From Thalassospira povalilytica (GTDB lineage: Bacteria > Pseudomonadota > Alphaproteobacteria > Rhodospirillales > Thalassospiraceae), in the NCBI RefSeq assembly GCF_002844235.1, contig NZ_PGTS01000001.1, forward strand, positions 919,614-983,613: a DNA stretch of 64,000 nucleotides, written 5' to 3'. The notes under the pieces were generated by a model, which was not told where the DNA came from, ran no database searches, and worked only from the letters and a program-made list of their open reading frames with translations. Position 1 is the stretch's first letter, and each line of letters begins with the position of its first letter. The position numbers and the translations under genes were made by a program. Of the stretch, positions 37,759 to 46,386 are shown piece by piece.

Positions 37759-38983
37759 GCTTCTTCTGTGTTCGATGTTCACCATCCTGCCCGATTTTCT
37801 GGTGCGCCGGTATGTCCAGGGCAAACGGATCGGCAAGGAATTAACCCTGTTTTCCGTCTGGTATGAGCTTCGCTATGGCATTACGGCCTGTGCGATCCTG
37901 ACGCTTAGTCTGGTGACGTTGATTTTCTATTTCCATCCGTCGACAACCAATGTGTCGTCCTTTTTCCGGACCATCACAATTCTGCCGGAAAAGGGCGGGC
38001 GCGTGGTCGAGGTTTATGTCGATAATGATGACGATGTGGATGCCGGGGACCCGTTATTCCGCCTTGATAACCGGGTTGAACGCGAAGCCGTTGCCATGGC
38101 CGAACAGCGTATTGCCGAAATCCGTGCCCAGATGGATGTGGCGCGTGCCGATATTGCCGTGGCCGAAGGCAATGTCGAACAGGCGCGCGGGGCCTATAAT
38201 CAGGTGCGCGACGAATTGAAGGTCAAATCTGACCTGCTGTCGCGCGGCACCAATGCGGTTTCAAGGCGCGAAGTCGAACGGCTGGAAGTATCACTGACCA
38301 CACGCCAGGGCGGACTTAATGCCGCGGAGGCCAGCCTGAATGTCATCAAGACCAAGCTCGACAGTCTTCTGCCCGCCCAGCTTGCCAATGCGCAGGCAGC
38401 CTTGCGATCGGCTGAGGCTGATTTGTCCAAAACCGTTGTCCGCGCCGGGGTAAAGGGCAATATCCAGCAATTCGCCCTTCAGGTCGGGGATTTTGTCAGT
38501 CCGATCTTGCGTCCGGCCGGTATCCTGATCCCGGAACGGGACGGGGAAACCATATTCCTTGCCGGTTTTAACCAGATATCGACACAAGTGGTCAAAACCG
38601 GTGTGATTACCGAAGTCACCTGTGCGTCCCTGCCATTTGAAATCATCCCGATGGTGGTGATTGACGTGCAGCCGGTGATCGCCGCCGGTCAGTTCCGACC
38701 AAGCGACCAGTTGCTTGATATCACCGAACGGGCCAAGCCCGGTACGTTCCTGGTCAAGATGGTGCCGCTTTATCCGGAATCGATTGCCGATGTGCCGCTT
38801 GGCAGCAAATGTGCCGGCAATGCCTATACCAACACCCATGACCAGCTTGAAAATCCTGATATCGGAACCGGCGAATGGCTGTTCCTGCATATGGTGCAAA
38901 CCGTCGGTGTGGTTCATGCGCTATTGTTGCGGGTTCAGGCCCTGCTATTGCCGATCCAGACGCTGGTTCTGACCGGGCACTAG
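37751..38983 (+). CDS. HlyD-family membrane fusion protein (efflux or secretion adaptor)
   Basis: The 410-residue adaptor has an N-terminal membrane helix (about 50-70), the barrel/lipoyl half-motif GGRVVEVYVDNDDDVDAGDPLFRLD, a long alpha-helical hairpin (about 110-220, VAEGNVEQARGAYNQVRDELK), the second lipoyl half (VRAGVKGNIQQFALQVGDFV), a beta-barrel, and a hydrophobic C-terminal segment near 385-405. Adaptors bridge inner-membrane transporters and outer-membrane channels, but no transporter lies next to it. Its gene overlaps the small membrane protein, which may be the inner-membrane partner. The C-terminal hydrophobic tail is unusual for the family. Confidence 0.82.
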   Translation: MFELLLCSMFTILPDFLVRRYVQGKRIGKELTLFSVWYELRYGITACAILTLSLVTLIFYFHPSTTNVSSFFRTITILPEKGGRVVEVYVDNDDDVDAGDPLFRLDNRVEREAVAMAEQRIAEIRAQMDVARADIAVAEGNVEQARGAYNQVRDELKVKSDLLSRGTNAVSRREVERLEVSLTTRQGGLNAAEASLNVIKTKLDSLLPAQLANAQAALRSAEADLSKTVVRAGVKGNIQQFALQVGDFVSPILRPAGILIPERDGETIFLAGFNQISTQVVKTGVITEVTCASLPFEIIPMVVIDVQPVIAAGQFRPSDQLLDITERAKPGTFLVKMVPLYPESIADVPLGSKCAGNAYTNTHDQLENPDIGTGEWLFLHMVQTVGVVHALLLRVQALLLPIQTLVLTGH

Positions 38984-39128
38984 GGATGGGGTATTCCCGG
39001 GACGCGCCGGGGGATTGCAAGGATGAGTGTCGCTGGCATCGCAGGTGTTGCTTGCAAGGGCCGGTATCGTCGGGATGTTTTGCACGCCGGGGCTTTACAG
39101 CCGGGCGGTTTTGGATGGATATAGTGCT

Positions 39129-39734
39129 ATGTCGATCCTGAAAATTGCCCGGATGGGCCACCCGGTTCTGCGCAAGGTCGCCGACCGGGTCGAAGACCCG
39201 CTTGATCCCGAAATTCAGCGCCTGATTGCTGATATGAAGGACACCATGAAGGATGCCGGTGGCGTTGGCCTTGCGGCACCACAGGTGTTTCAGTCAAAGG
39301 CGATCATGGTCTATTACGTGCCCGCGATGCGCCAAAGCGACGATCCCGACGATGCGGCCATTCCGCTTTCGGTTCTGATCAACCCGGAAATTGAACCGGT
39401 TGGCGATGAAATCGTTGATGGCTGGGAAGGGTGCCTGTCGATCCCGGGGCTTCAGGGGGTGGTACCGCGCTGGAACAAAATCCGTTATCGCGGGTTAAAT
39501 GAACAGGGCGAAGAAATCGAACGCATTGCCGGTGGGTTCCATGCCCGGGTTGTTCAGCATGAATATGATCATTTGATCGGAGTCATGTATCCCGAACGTA
39601 TGGAAGACATGACGCTTCTTGGGTTTAACGAAGAATTGCGCGAATACCCGCCCGAGACTACATTCAGGCAGGCTTGTGCATCGCGAAGTGATGACGATGC
39701 GCAAGACGCCAGATCACCTGACGAGGAGGCATAA
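39129..39734 (+). CDS. def: peptide deformylase
   Basis: The 201-residue metalloenzyme removes the formyl group from new proteins. The three family motifs are intact: GVGLAAPQV near residue 42, EGCLS (metal-binding cysteine) and QHEYDHL (HEXXH-type metal site with catalytic glutamate). The start is ATG 39129 (MSILKIARMGHPVLRKVADRV), which matches homologues; the same frame is open for 34 codons upstream through a region without a ribosome-binding site. The tail after the barrel is about 25 residues longer than in E. coli and acidic. COQ9 begins on the base after its stop. Confidence 0.94.
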   Translation: MSILKIARMGHPVLRKVADRVEDPLDPEIQRLIADMKDTMKDAGGVGLAAPQVFQSKAIMVYYVPAMRQSDDPDDAAIPLSVLINPEIEPVGDEIVDGWEGCLSIPGLQGVVPRWNKIRYRGLNEQGEEIERIAGGFHARVVQHEYDHLIGVMYPERMEDMTLLGFNEELREYPPETTFRQACASRSDDDAQDARSPDEEA

Positions 39735-40430
39735 ATGACCGTGTCCGAAAGCATGAGCCGCCTGCAAGCCCAGCGCGAAGCACTGGTCGAGGCCGCCCTT
39801 GAACATATCCCCTTTGACGGCTGGACCAGACAGGCGCTGCTGGCCGGGGCAGAGGATCTTGATCTTGCGCCGGGTGAAGTGGACCGGTTGCTGCCCAATG
39901 GTATCCGTCAGGCCATTGTGACCTATGTCGAAATGACCGATCGCAAAATGATCGCCGCCCTTGATGAGAAGGGGCTGGAAAACATGAAAATCCGCGACCG
40001 GATTGCCACGGCGGTCAAAACCCGGCTTGATCTGGTGGAAAATCAGAAAGACGCCGTGCGCGGTGCGCTGGCCTTCATGACCCTTCCGCAAAATGCTGCC
40101 CTTGGGCTTAAACTGACCCATGGCACGGTTGATGCGATGTGGGTTGCCGCCGGTGATACATCGACCGATCATAACTGGTACACCAAGCGCATGTTGCTGG
40201 CCGGGGTGTATGGATCGACGCTGGCTTACTGGCTGGATGATACATCCGATGACCATGCCGACAGCTGGGCGTTCCTTGATCGCCGGATTGGTAATGTTCT
40301 GCAAATCCCGAAAATCACCGCCAAGCTGGGCAAGGTCGGAAAATTTGCCACAGCCCCGTTCAAGCTTGGTGCAAAGGTCGCCAATTGCATGCCGACCCCG
40401 GGGCGGCTGCGCCGTCAGTTCGGGGGCTGA
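39735..40430 (+). CDS. COQ9 family protein (ubiquinone biosynthesis)
   Basis: The 231-residue protein belongs to the COQ9 family, lipid-binding helical proteins that help the hydroxylation step of quinone synthesis. Features are an N-terminal TetR-like HTH-like bundle (RLQAQREALVEAALEHIPFDGWTRQALLAGAEDL), the DRIATAVKTRLDL segment, and a WLDDTSDDHADSWAFLDRRIGNV motif. The C-terminal amphipathic stretch KLGKVGKFATAPFKLG could touch the membrane. The ATG follows GAGGAGG, one base after def, so the two genes form a pair. A terminator-like hairpin follows. Confidence 0.9.
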   Translation: MTVSESMSRLQAQREALVEAALEHIPFDGWTRQALLAGAEDLDLAPGEVDRLLPNGIRQAIVTYVEMTDRKMIAALDEKGLENMKIRDRIATAVKTRLDLVENQKDAVRGALAFMTLPQNAALGLKLTHGTVDAMWVAAGDTSTDHNWYTKRMLLAGVYGSTLAYWLDDTSDDHADSWAFLDRRIGNVLQIPKITAKLGKVGKFATAPFKLGAKVANCMPTPGRLRRQFGG

Positions 40431-40464
40431 GCCGACCGACTGCCAAGCATAAAGACAAAATCAG

Positions 40465-40500
40465 AAACGCCACCGGCAGCAATGCGATGGCGTTTTGTTT
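40465..40500 (+). terminator. terminator after COQ9
   Basis: AAACGCCA (40465-40472) pairs with TGGCGTTT (40488-40495) around a 15-base loop, then TGTTTT. Confidence 0.7.
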
Positions 40501-40542
40501 TGGGTCGGGGAACTCTTTGGGTCGATGGTCCGGAAGGCGGAC

Positions 40543-41217
40543 CTAAAAGGTATTTTCAAGAAAACTCAGAAGCGTTCTGTCCGGGGCGTTTGCCCGTTTC
40601 ATGTCCTCGGCCAGGTCGACGGTGAAGGCTGATCCGAAAAGATGGCGCGGGCTGTCGCCATTGGTTTTGCGCTTTGCCTTGTCATCGGCGGACTGGATTT
40701 CTTCAAGGGTCGGTTTGGCTACCAGCGCAACCAGTTCGGACGGCGGCGTTCCCATCCAGATGCCTTTGCGGTTTTCCTTGGCAAATTCCTGATCGCGCAA
40801 ATAGGTCGCACAGCTCGGATGGCTGTCGCAGCTGACCATATCGACCATTGCCCACCCGGCACGCAGGATCAGCCGGTTAAGGTCATTACGCCCGATGGTG
40901 CATTCGGTCAGCATCGGGAACAGCTGCACATCCGAGACCTGCTGACATTTGATGGCATAGTTGTCGATGATGCGATCAAGTGCCTGGGATGCGGCGGCAC
41001 CGCACTGGAATTCAACCGATCCCGCACGGCAAATCATGCCCGGTTTCGGGGCGCGAATGCCAAACAGTTCAACAATCAGATTGCCAAAACGAAGCTTGTC
41101 GCCTTCGACAACTTCGGGAAATCCGGCCGCACCCGGTGCGGCATATGCGCCATTCAGGCGGATTTCAATGGCGCCAAGCCCGGCAAGCATCGCAACAATG
41201 ATCAGAAGTTTCTTCAT
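40543..41217 (-). CDS. exported nuclease-like (SNase fold) protein, catalytic site degenerate
   Basis: The 224-residue product begins with a Sec signal (MKKLLIIVAMLAGLGAIEIRLNGAYA) and has a staphylococcal-nuclease-like core: EVVEGDKLRFGNLIVELFGIRAPKPG and a CGAAASQALDRII helix. In active nucleases the second strand carries 'R-L-x-G-I-D-A-P-E'; here the arginine-equivalent and the final acidic residue read V-E-L-F-G-I-R-A-P-K, so catalysis is doubtful. Several cysteines (in ICRAG, QCGAA, KCQQV, TECTI and SCDSHPSCATY) could form disulfides. The start is set at 41217, because upstream codons would run through the purK terminator. Confidence 0.7.
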   Translation of the reverse strand: MKKLLIIVAMLAGLGAIEIRLNGAYAAPGAAGFPEVVEGDKLRFGNLIVELFGIRAPKPGMICRAGSVEFQCGAAASQALDRIIDNYAIKCQQVSDVQLFPMLTECTIGRNDLNRLILRAGWAMVDMVSCDSHPSCATYLRDQEFAKENRKGIWMGTPPSELVALVAKPTLEEIQSADDKAKRKTNGDSPRHLFGSAFTVDLAEDMKRANAPDRTLLSFLENTF

Positions 41218-41331
41218 CACGTTCAGTCCGTAAAGAGTTTCCTGCCTGATCAACAGCAAACCCGATGCCAATCTGCTGGGCATAAAATGCCAACCGGTGA
41301 TATTGATGCGTAACGTAATGAAATACATAGC

Positions 41332-41366
41332 AAAAAGCCCCGGATGCATAGGCTGTCCGGGGCTTT
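41332..41366 (-). terminator. intrinsic terminator after purK
   Basis: On the minus strand AAAGCCCCGGA and TCCGGGGCTTT form an 11-pair stem with an 11-base loop, followed by TT. Located 32 bases after the purK stop. Confidence 0.93.
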
Positions 41367-41397
41367 GAATATTGTGTGACCTTACGGTCGGGGCACT

Positions 41398-42486
41398 TTA
41401 TTTGGGAAGAACCCAGGTCACGTGACCCATTTTGCGTCCCGGCTTTGCTTCGGCCTTGCCGTAAAGGTGCAGTTTTGCATTCGGCTCGGTCAAAATTGCC
41501 TGCCAGTCATTGATGTCATCGCCCAGAAGGTTCTTCATGCGGGCTTTGGAATGGTGGGCCGGATCGCCCAGCGGCAGGCCGCAAACAGCGCGGATGAACT
41601 GTTCGAACTGGCTGGTGATGCAGGCATCAATGGTCCAGTGACCGGAATTGTGCGGGCGCGGGGCCACTTCATTGACCAGGATGTCACCATCGGTCGTGAC
41701 AAACATTTCAACCGCCAGAAGGCCGACGAACTCCATCGCACTGACCAGCTTGATTGCGATGTCTTCGGCCTTTTTTGACAGGCTGTCGGCAATTTCAGCC
41801 GGGGCGACGGTCACATCAAGAATGTGGTTGGTATGCACGTTTTCGACCGGGCAGAAGCAGGCGGTATCACCCTGAACGCCGCGTGCGACAATGACCGAGA
41901 TTTCACGCTCAAAGGAAATGAAACCTTCAAGGATGGCCTCGGCCCCCTTCATCTCGTCCCAGGCTTCGGCCAGATCGGTATCGGCGTTGATTTTGACCTG
42001 TCCCTTGCCGTCATAGCCAAGTTCGGTGGTCTTGAGAACCGACGGGCGGCCAAGTTTGGCGACCGCTGCTTCAAGATCGGCAAGCGAACGGACGGCTTCG
42101 AATGGGGCGGTGCCAATACCGTGTTCGTTGCAGAAGGTCTTTTCACGCAGGCGGTTTTGCGAAATATGCAGGCATTTCCAGCCCGGGCGTACCGGCACCA
42201 GTTCCGACAAAAGCTTTACGCTGTCATGCGGGACGTTTTCAAATTCAAACGTGACGACATCGACATCCTCGGCAAAGGCGCGCAGCGCATCCAGATCGGT
42301 GTAATCGGCAACGGTTGCCTTGGCGCAAACCTGTTCGGTCGGGCTGTCGGCTCCCGGCCCAAACACATGGACCTTATAGCCCAGTTCAGCCGCACAGAAG
42401 GCGGCCATACGGCCAAGCTGCCCGTTGCCCATGATGCCAATCGTGCTTCCCGGTGCGATGATGCGCGTGTCGAAATCCTGCGTCAT
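41398..42486 (-). CDS. purK: N5-carboxyaminoimidazole ribonucleotide synthase
   Basis: PurK joins AIR, bicarbonate and ATP to N5-CAIR in purine synthesis. The 362-residue ATP-grasp protein has GIMGNGQLGRMAAFCAAELGYKVHVF at the N-terminus, the ATP-grasp lid (LGRPSVLKTTELGYDGKGQ) and the catalytic EVAPRPHNSGHWTIDAC. GAGGAT precedes the ATG. purE lies upstream on the same strand, but a terminator hairpin separates the two genes, so the classical purEK operon may be partly uncoupled. PurE uses the product N5-CAIR. Confidence 0.96.
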   Translation of the reverse strand: MTQDFDTRIIAPGSTIGIMGNGQLGRMAAFCAAELGYKVHVFGPGADSPTEQVCAKATVADYTDLDALRAFAEDVDVVTFEFENVPHDSVKLLSELVPVRPGWKCLHISQNRLREKTFCNEHGIGTAPFEAVRSLADLEAAVAKLGRPSVLKTTELGYDGKGQVKINADTDLAEAWDEMKGAEAILEGFISFEREISVIVARGVQGDTACFCPVENVHTNHILDVTVAPAEIADSLSKKAEDIAIKLVSAMEFVGLLAVEMFVTTDGDILVNEVAPRPHNSGHWTIDACITSQFEQFIRAVCGLPLGDPAHHSKARMKNLLGDDINDWQAILTEPNAKLHLYGKAEAKPGRKMGHVTWVLPK

Positions 42487-42561
42487 TTAATCCTCGATCA
42501 AAAATTTTCCCGGTAGGAAAACATTGCCTGTCGTCAGGCCAATTTCAAATCTGTGACGGGC

Positions 42562-42590
42562 AAAACAAAAACGCGCCCGTTTGGGCGCGC
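42562..42590 (-). terminator. terminator between purE and purK
   Basis: Read on the minus strand, CGCGCCC and GGGCGCG pair around AAAC, then TTTTTGTTTT. It lies 11 bases after the purE stop and 76 bases before the purK start. Confidence 0.85.
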
Positions 42591-42600
42591 CTGTCTTGGG

Positions 42601-43101
42601 TCATGGTGCCGGATCAACCGGTTCGTCGGCGACCGATGCGGTCTGGGCTGCGCGCCAGTCATCAAGGCGTGCGGCAAGTCCGTCATCCATCAGCGCCATG
42701 ATTTCGGCTGCCATCAGACCGGCATTCTTTGCACCCGCCGATCCGATGGCAAGGGTGCCAACCGGAACGCCGCCCGGCATCTGCACGATGGAAAGCAGGC
42801 TATCAAGGCCCTTAAGCGTGCGGCTTTGAACCGGCACACCCAGCACCGGAAGCGGCGTCATGGCCGCTGCCATGCCCGGAAGATGGGCCGCCCCGCCCGC
42901 ACCGGCGATAATGACCTTAAGGCCGCGCGACTTTGCCGTTTTGGCATAGTCATACAGGCGATCAGGGGTGCGATGGGCCGAAACGATTTTCTTTTCGTAA
43001 GGGACGTTCAGCGCATCGAGGACATCTGCTGCGTTTTTCATGGTTTCCCAGTCGGACTGGCTTCCCATGATAATGCCGATGACCGGTGTTTGATCGCTCA
43101 T
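42601..43101 (-). CDS. purE: N5-carboxyaminoimidazole ribonucleotide mutase
   Basis: PurE class I moves the carboxyl group of N5-CAIR to C4 to give CAIR. The 166-residue protein shows [12 protein letters not shown], the active-site SAHRTPDRL and [11 protein letters not shown], all expected. The start at 43101 ([18 protein letters not shown]) has GGAGCC upstream; an upstream in-frame ATG is less likely. It is followed by a terminator and then purK. Confidence 0.96.
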   Translation of the reverse strand: MSDQTPVIGIIMGSQSDWETMKNAADVLDALNVPYEKKIVSAHRTPDRLYDYAKTAKSRGLKVIIAGAGGAAHLPGMAAAMTPLPVLGVPVQSRTLKGLDSLLSIVQMPGGVPVGTLAIGSAGAKNAGLMAAEIMALMDDGLAARLDDWRAAQTASVADEPVDPAP

Positions 43102-43363
43102 GTTGGCGGCTCCGTATTCGGGCGGTTTCGTGAAGGGCCGCATTATATGCAGCACGGGCCATCATGCAAGCCTGCTTGCAACATGCCAGACCCGCAGAAT
43201 CCTTTATATTTTCCTGTCCGATCTTCAATTATTCCGCGCTACCCGGAAGGGTAGCGATACTATTCTTACTGTCGATTGAAAATTAATATGAAATGATTGT
43301 ACTTTTGATTTATTATTTACCAATCACTCATATAACTGTGCAGGTAGCACGGGAAGGTCAGAC

Positions 43364-44200
43364 ATGAAAGTCACAAGGCCCGGTTCGTTGACACCCTCCA
43401 TGGGGGGCGGGGATGGCAGATACCCATCCAATCCGTATGGTGTACTTGCCTATGGCAGGGATGCCGGAAGTCGACGTGCGCCCAGCCGCGAACATCAGGT
43501 TGATATCGATACGGAAACGCATCCCGACACGGTGGATGACGTTCCCTTTCACACGCCTGATATGGCCAATGTCCTTGGTATTCCCGACAGTCAGGTAACC
43601 CCGGCCGTTGAACAGGCCATCGGCCGGTTGATGGTACGCATCAACAGTCTGACGGAAAATGTCAATGAGCTGAAAAAGCGGCAGGCACGTCTGGCCCGCA
43701 CCGAAGGCCGTGATCCGTTTACCGGGGCGCTCAGCTATCCGACCTTTATGCAGATTCTTGAAAACGAGGTTTCCCTGATCGGTACGGACCGCACCAACAG
43801 GACGGTTCTGATCTGCGAACTGTTTAACATTGACGATATTCTTCAGCGTTATGGACAGGGCTGCAAACACGGCCTGTTCAACTATGTCCGCAGAATCATG
43901 GCCGATTTCGTGATGGCACCGCATCATCTGGGCTATCTGGGATGTAATGACTTTGTTGCCTTGATGTATAATGTCGATCGTGACGATGTGTTGCAGCGTG
44001 CCGATGCGATAACGCGCTGGCTTGAACAGAACCCCTATTCGCATAACGACAAATTCATCTATGTCGTGCCGGTCTTTGGCCTGTATCAGGCGACCAATGG
44101 CGATACGGCCCAGTCGGTTCTGAATTCTGCGGATGCCGCCTTGCGCGCGCAAAAGGAAATGCGCCTCGCCCAGCTTGACCGTATCCCGTACGGCATCTGA
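43364..44200 (+). CDS. degenerate GGDEF-domain protein
   Basis: The 278-residue protein has a disordered N-terminal region (1-80), a coiled coil (about 82-112), and then a region like a GGDEF domain: DPFTGALSYPTFMQILENEV, ICELFNIDDILQRYGQ and the signature position reading YLGCNDFVALMYNV. GCNDF (193-197) replaces GGDEF, so cyclase activity is very unlikely; it may bind cyclic di-GMP, a nucleotide, or a partner. A short helix and Ala-rich tail follow. It starts at ATG 43364 after AAGG and stands alone, divergent from purE. Confidence 0.75.
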   Translation: MKVTRPGSLTPSMGGGDGRYPSNPYGVLAYGRDAGSRRAPSREHQVDIDTETHPDTVDDVPFHTPDMANVLGIPDSQVTPAVEQAIGRLMVRINSLTENVNELKKRQARLARTEGRDPFTGALSYPTFMQILENEVSLIGTDRTNRTVLICELFNIDDILQRYGQGCKHGLFNYVRRIMADFVMAPHHLGYLGCNDFVALMYNVDRDDVLQRADAITRWLEQNPYSHNDKFIYVVPVFGLYQATNGDTAQSVLNSADAALRAQKEMRLAQLDRIPYGI

Positions 44201-44394
44201 TTGCTTCACATATGCATTGAATGCCCGATGCAAGGCTTGCCTTGCATGTTTTTTTGTGTGGTCTTCAAAAACACAAACCCCGCATCGTCAATTGATGGTC
44301 GGGGTGCGGTTCGGATCAAATTTTTAAAGGGTGTCGGGGCGCTTTCGCGTATGGGCAAAATCGGCGTTCCACGCGGGCGCAATTTCCGGCCCGG

Positions 44395-44601
44395 TCAGGC
44401 AATAATATCGGGCACGAGTTGCGACTCGACATAGCGAATTTCATCTTTTAACGCGAGTTTGCGCTTTTTCATGCGGCCCAGACGCAATTGGTCATGGTGC
44501 GGGGCCTGAACCATCTGTTCGATGGCGATATCAAGATCGCGGTGTTCCTCGCGCAATGAAAGAAGTTTCTTTTCAATCTCGATCTGATTGATTTCGTCCA
44601 T
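44395..44601 (-). CDS. DUF465 (YdcH/SlyX-like) small protein
   Basis: The 68-residue protein is almost all coiled coil: IEKKLLSLREEHRDLDIAIEQMVQ, then RMKKRKLALKDEIRYVESQL, the DUF465 pattern. A GGATC ribosome-binding site precedes the ATG. A second member lies at 47120-47284. Function is unknown; members are widespread in alphaproteobacteria near purE and purK. Confidence 0.9.
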   Translation of the reverse strand: MDEINQIEIEKKLLSLREEHRDLDIAIEQMVQAPHHDQLRLGRMKKRKLALKDEIRYVESQLVPDIIA

Positions 44602-44755
44602 TTTTGATCCAGCTTAATAATCAACGCGAAGGGATTCTGATAATACCAGAATTGAGGTGGGCAACCCATATGATTTGTATCACCCTTTGCGGGCGGGACC
44701 CTGAAATCAGGATCCGGACTTTAAAATAATGATGGCGACCTTGGGAAGGAAACAC

Positions 44756-45862
44756 ATGCGGATCGGGATTTTGACCAGTGGTGGCGATTGTGCCGGGCTG
44801 AATGCTGTTATTCTGGCGGTCGTGCGCCGCGCGGTTCTTGGCTATGGCTGGGATGTGGTCGGTATCCGTCAGGGTACACACGGCCTTATGCAGGACCCAC
44901 CCCAGGCGATTGATCTTAATGATCAGGTCAATAATGACGGCATGTTGCGTCTTGGCGGGACCATTCTTGGCACGATCAACAAAGGCGATCCGTTTCATTA
45001 TCCGATGCCCGATGGCAGTTTTGCCGACCGCTCGCAGGAAGTGATTGATGGCTATCACAAGCTTGGACTTGATGCGCTGATCGGGGTTGGCGGGGATGGC
45101 AGCATGGCGATCCTGCATCGGCTGGCCCAGATGGGGGGCATCAATCTGGTCGGTATTCCCAAAACCATCGATAACGATCTGGCCCAGACCGAATATTCGG
45201 TCGGCTTTACCACCGCGGTCAATGTCGCGGTCGAGGCGCTGGACCGCCTGCAACCGACTGCCGCATCCCACGATCGCATCATGATCCTTGAGGTCATGGG
45301 GCGCGATGCCGGGCATATTGCGTTGTTTGCCGGGGTTGCAGGTGGGGCAGATGCCATTCTGATCCCGGAAATGGATTACGATCTTGATGCGTTGACCGAA
45401 CATTGTCTCAATATCCGTAAACGCGGGCGCAACCATGCGCTGGTGATTGTCGCCGAGGCGGTCAAACGCGATGACGGGGCGGCCGTGACCCAGGGCGATG
45501 ACGGCCAAAAGGTCCGCTATGGCGGGATCGGGCACTGGCTGGCCGATGAACTTGGTGCGCGTACGGGCTGGGACACCCGGGTTACTGTTCTCGGGCATGT
45601 TCAGCGCGGCGGAACGCCATCGCCGCGTGACCGGGTGATTGCATCGGCCTTTGGGGTTCATGCGGTCGATCTGATTGCCGAACAGAAGTTTGACCGGGTT
45701 GTCGCCTGGTCAAAGCGCAAGGTTGTCGATGTGGCGATGGCCGATGTTATTGTCGGTCCGCGTCTGGTTGATACGGCGGGCACGATGGTCTCGACGGCAA
45801 AGGGGCTTGGTGCTTATCTCGGGCATCCGCCAAAGGTCGCGCGCACGGCAAAAACCGTGTGA
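44756..45862 (+). CDS. pfkA: 6-phosphofructokinase, mixed ATP/PPi-signature type
   Basis: The 368-residue enzyme phosphorylates fructose-6-phosphate at C1. It has TSGGDCAGLNAVI, GVGGDGSMAIL (Gly at the position that is Asp in PPi-dependent enzymes) and IPKTIDNDL (Lys at the position that is Gly in E. coli PfkA), HVQRGGTPSPRDR, and a C-terminal domain. The Gly/Lys mix belongs to the 'mixed-substrate' PFK subfamily, in which the phosphate donor cannot be read from sequence. The start at 44756 has GGAAGGAAAC upstream; an earlier ATG lacks a good site. A DUF2390-type gene follows 38 bases later. Confidence 0.92.
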   Translation: MRIGILTSGGDCAGLNAVILAVVRRAVLGYGWDVVGIRQGTHGLMQDPPQAIDLNDQVNNDGMLRLGGTILGTINKGDPFHYPMPDGSFADRSQEVIDGYHKLGLDALIGVGGDGSMAILHRLAQMGGINLVGIPKTIDNDLAQTEYSVGFTTAVNVAVEALDRLQPTAASHDRIMILEVMGRDAGHIALFAGVAGGADAILIPEMDYDLDALTEHCLNIRKRGRNHALVIVAEAVKRDDGAAVTQGDDGQKVRYGGIGHWLADELGARTGWDTRVTVLGHVQRGGTPSPRDRVIASAFGVHAVDLIAEQKFDRVVAWSKRKVVDVAMADVIVGPRLVDTAGTMVSTAKGLGAYLGHPPKVARTAKTV

Positions 45863-45900
45863 CGATCAGACAAAACAAAAAACGATACGAGCAGGTAACA

Positions 45901-46371
45901 ATGGATCAGGATGAAGTCTGGACCTTTACGGTCGGGATGTATGGTCGCGACGGTGTGGCAAAGCTGTGTCTGGAATTGCAGGAACGCTGTGGTCTGGATG
46001 TGAACATGCTGCTGTTCATGTTCTTTCTTGGTCAGAAAGGATTGGCACCGCACAGCGTCAGCGCCCTGGAAGAAGCCGTGCGGGACTGGCGCGACAACGT
46101 GATCGTTCCGTTGCGCCAAACCAGACGCTTTTTGCGTGATGACCCGCGCGCAACCGCCCAGGAACTGCGCCAAAAGGTCAAATCAGACGAATTGCAGGCA
46201 GAACGGATTGAACAGCATATCCTGTGTGACGCGGTAACGCCGATCCCGTCGGATGACCCGTTTGCCGGGGCACGGGCATATCTGTCGCCCACCCGGTTCG
46301 ATCTGGAACAGGGCGAATGTGATCAGGCGCTAAATCGCCTGATCTCGCTGATGGGGTTGGTCGCGGCCTAA
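45901..46371 (+). CDS. TIGR02444 / DUF2390 family protein
   Basis: The 156-residue helical protein begins MDQDEVWTFTVGMYGRDGVAKLCLELQERCGLDVNMLLFMFFLG, which matches the TIGR02444 family. An Arg/Gln-rich middle (RQTRRFLRDDPRATAQELRQKVKSDELQAERIEQH) follows. No function is known. I start at 45901, with GAGCAGG upstream; a longer frame overlapping the pfkA stop is less likely. It lies downstream of pfkA, probably in the same transcript. Confidence 0.85.
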   Translation: MDQDEVWTFTVGMYGRDGVAKLCLELQERCGLDVNMLLFMFFLGQKGLAPHSVSALEEAVRDWRDNVIVPLRQTRRFLRDDPRATAQELRQKVKSDELQAERIEQHILCDAVTPIPSDDPFAGARAYLSPTRFDLEQGECDQALNRLISLMGLVAA

Positions 46372-46386
46372 GGCCGCGATGAACGT

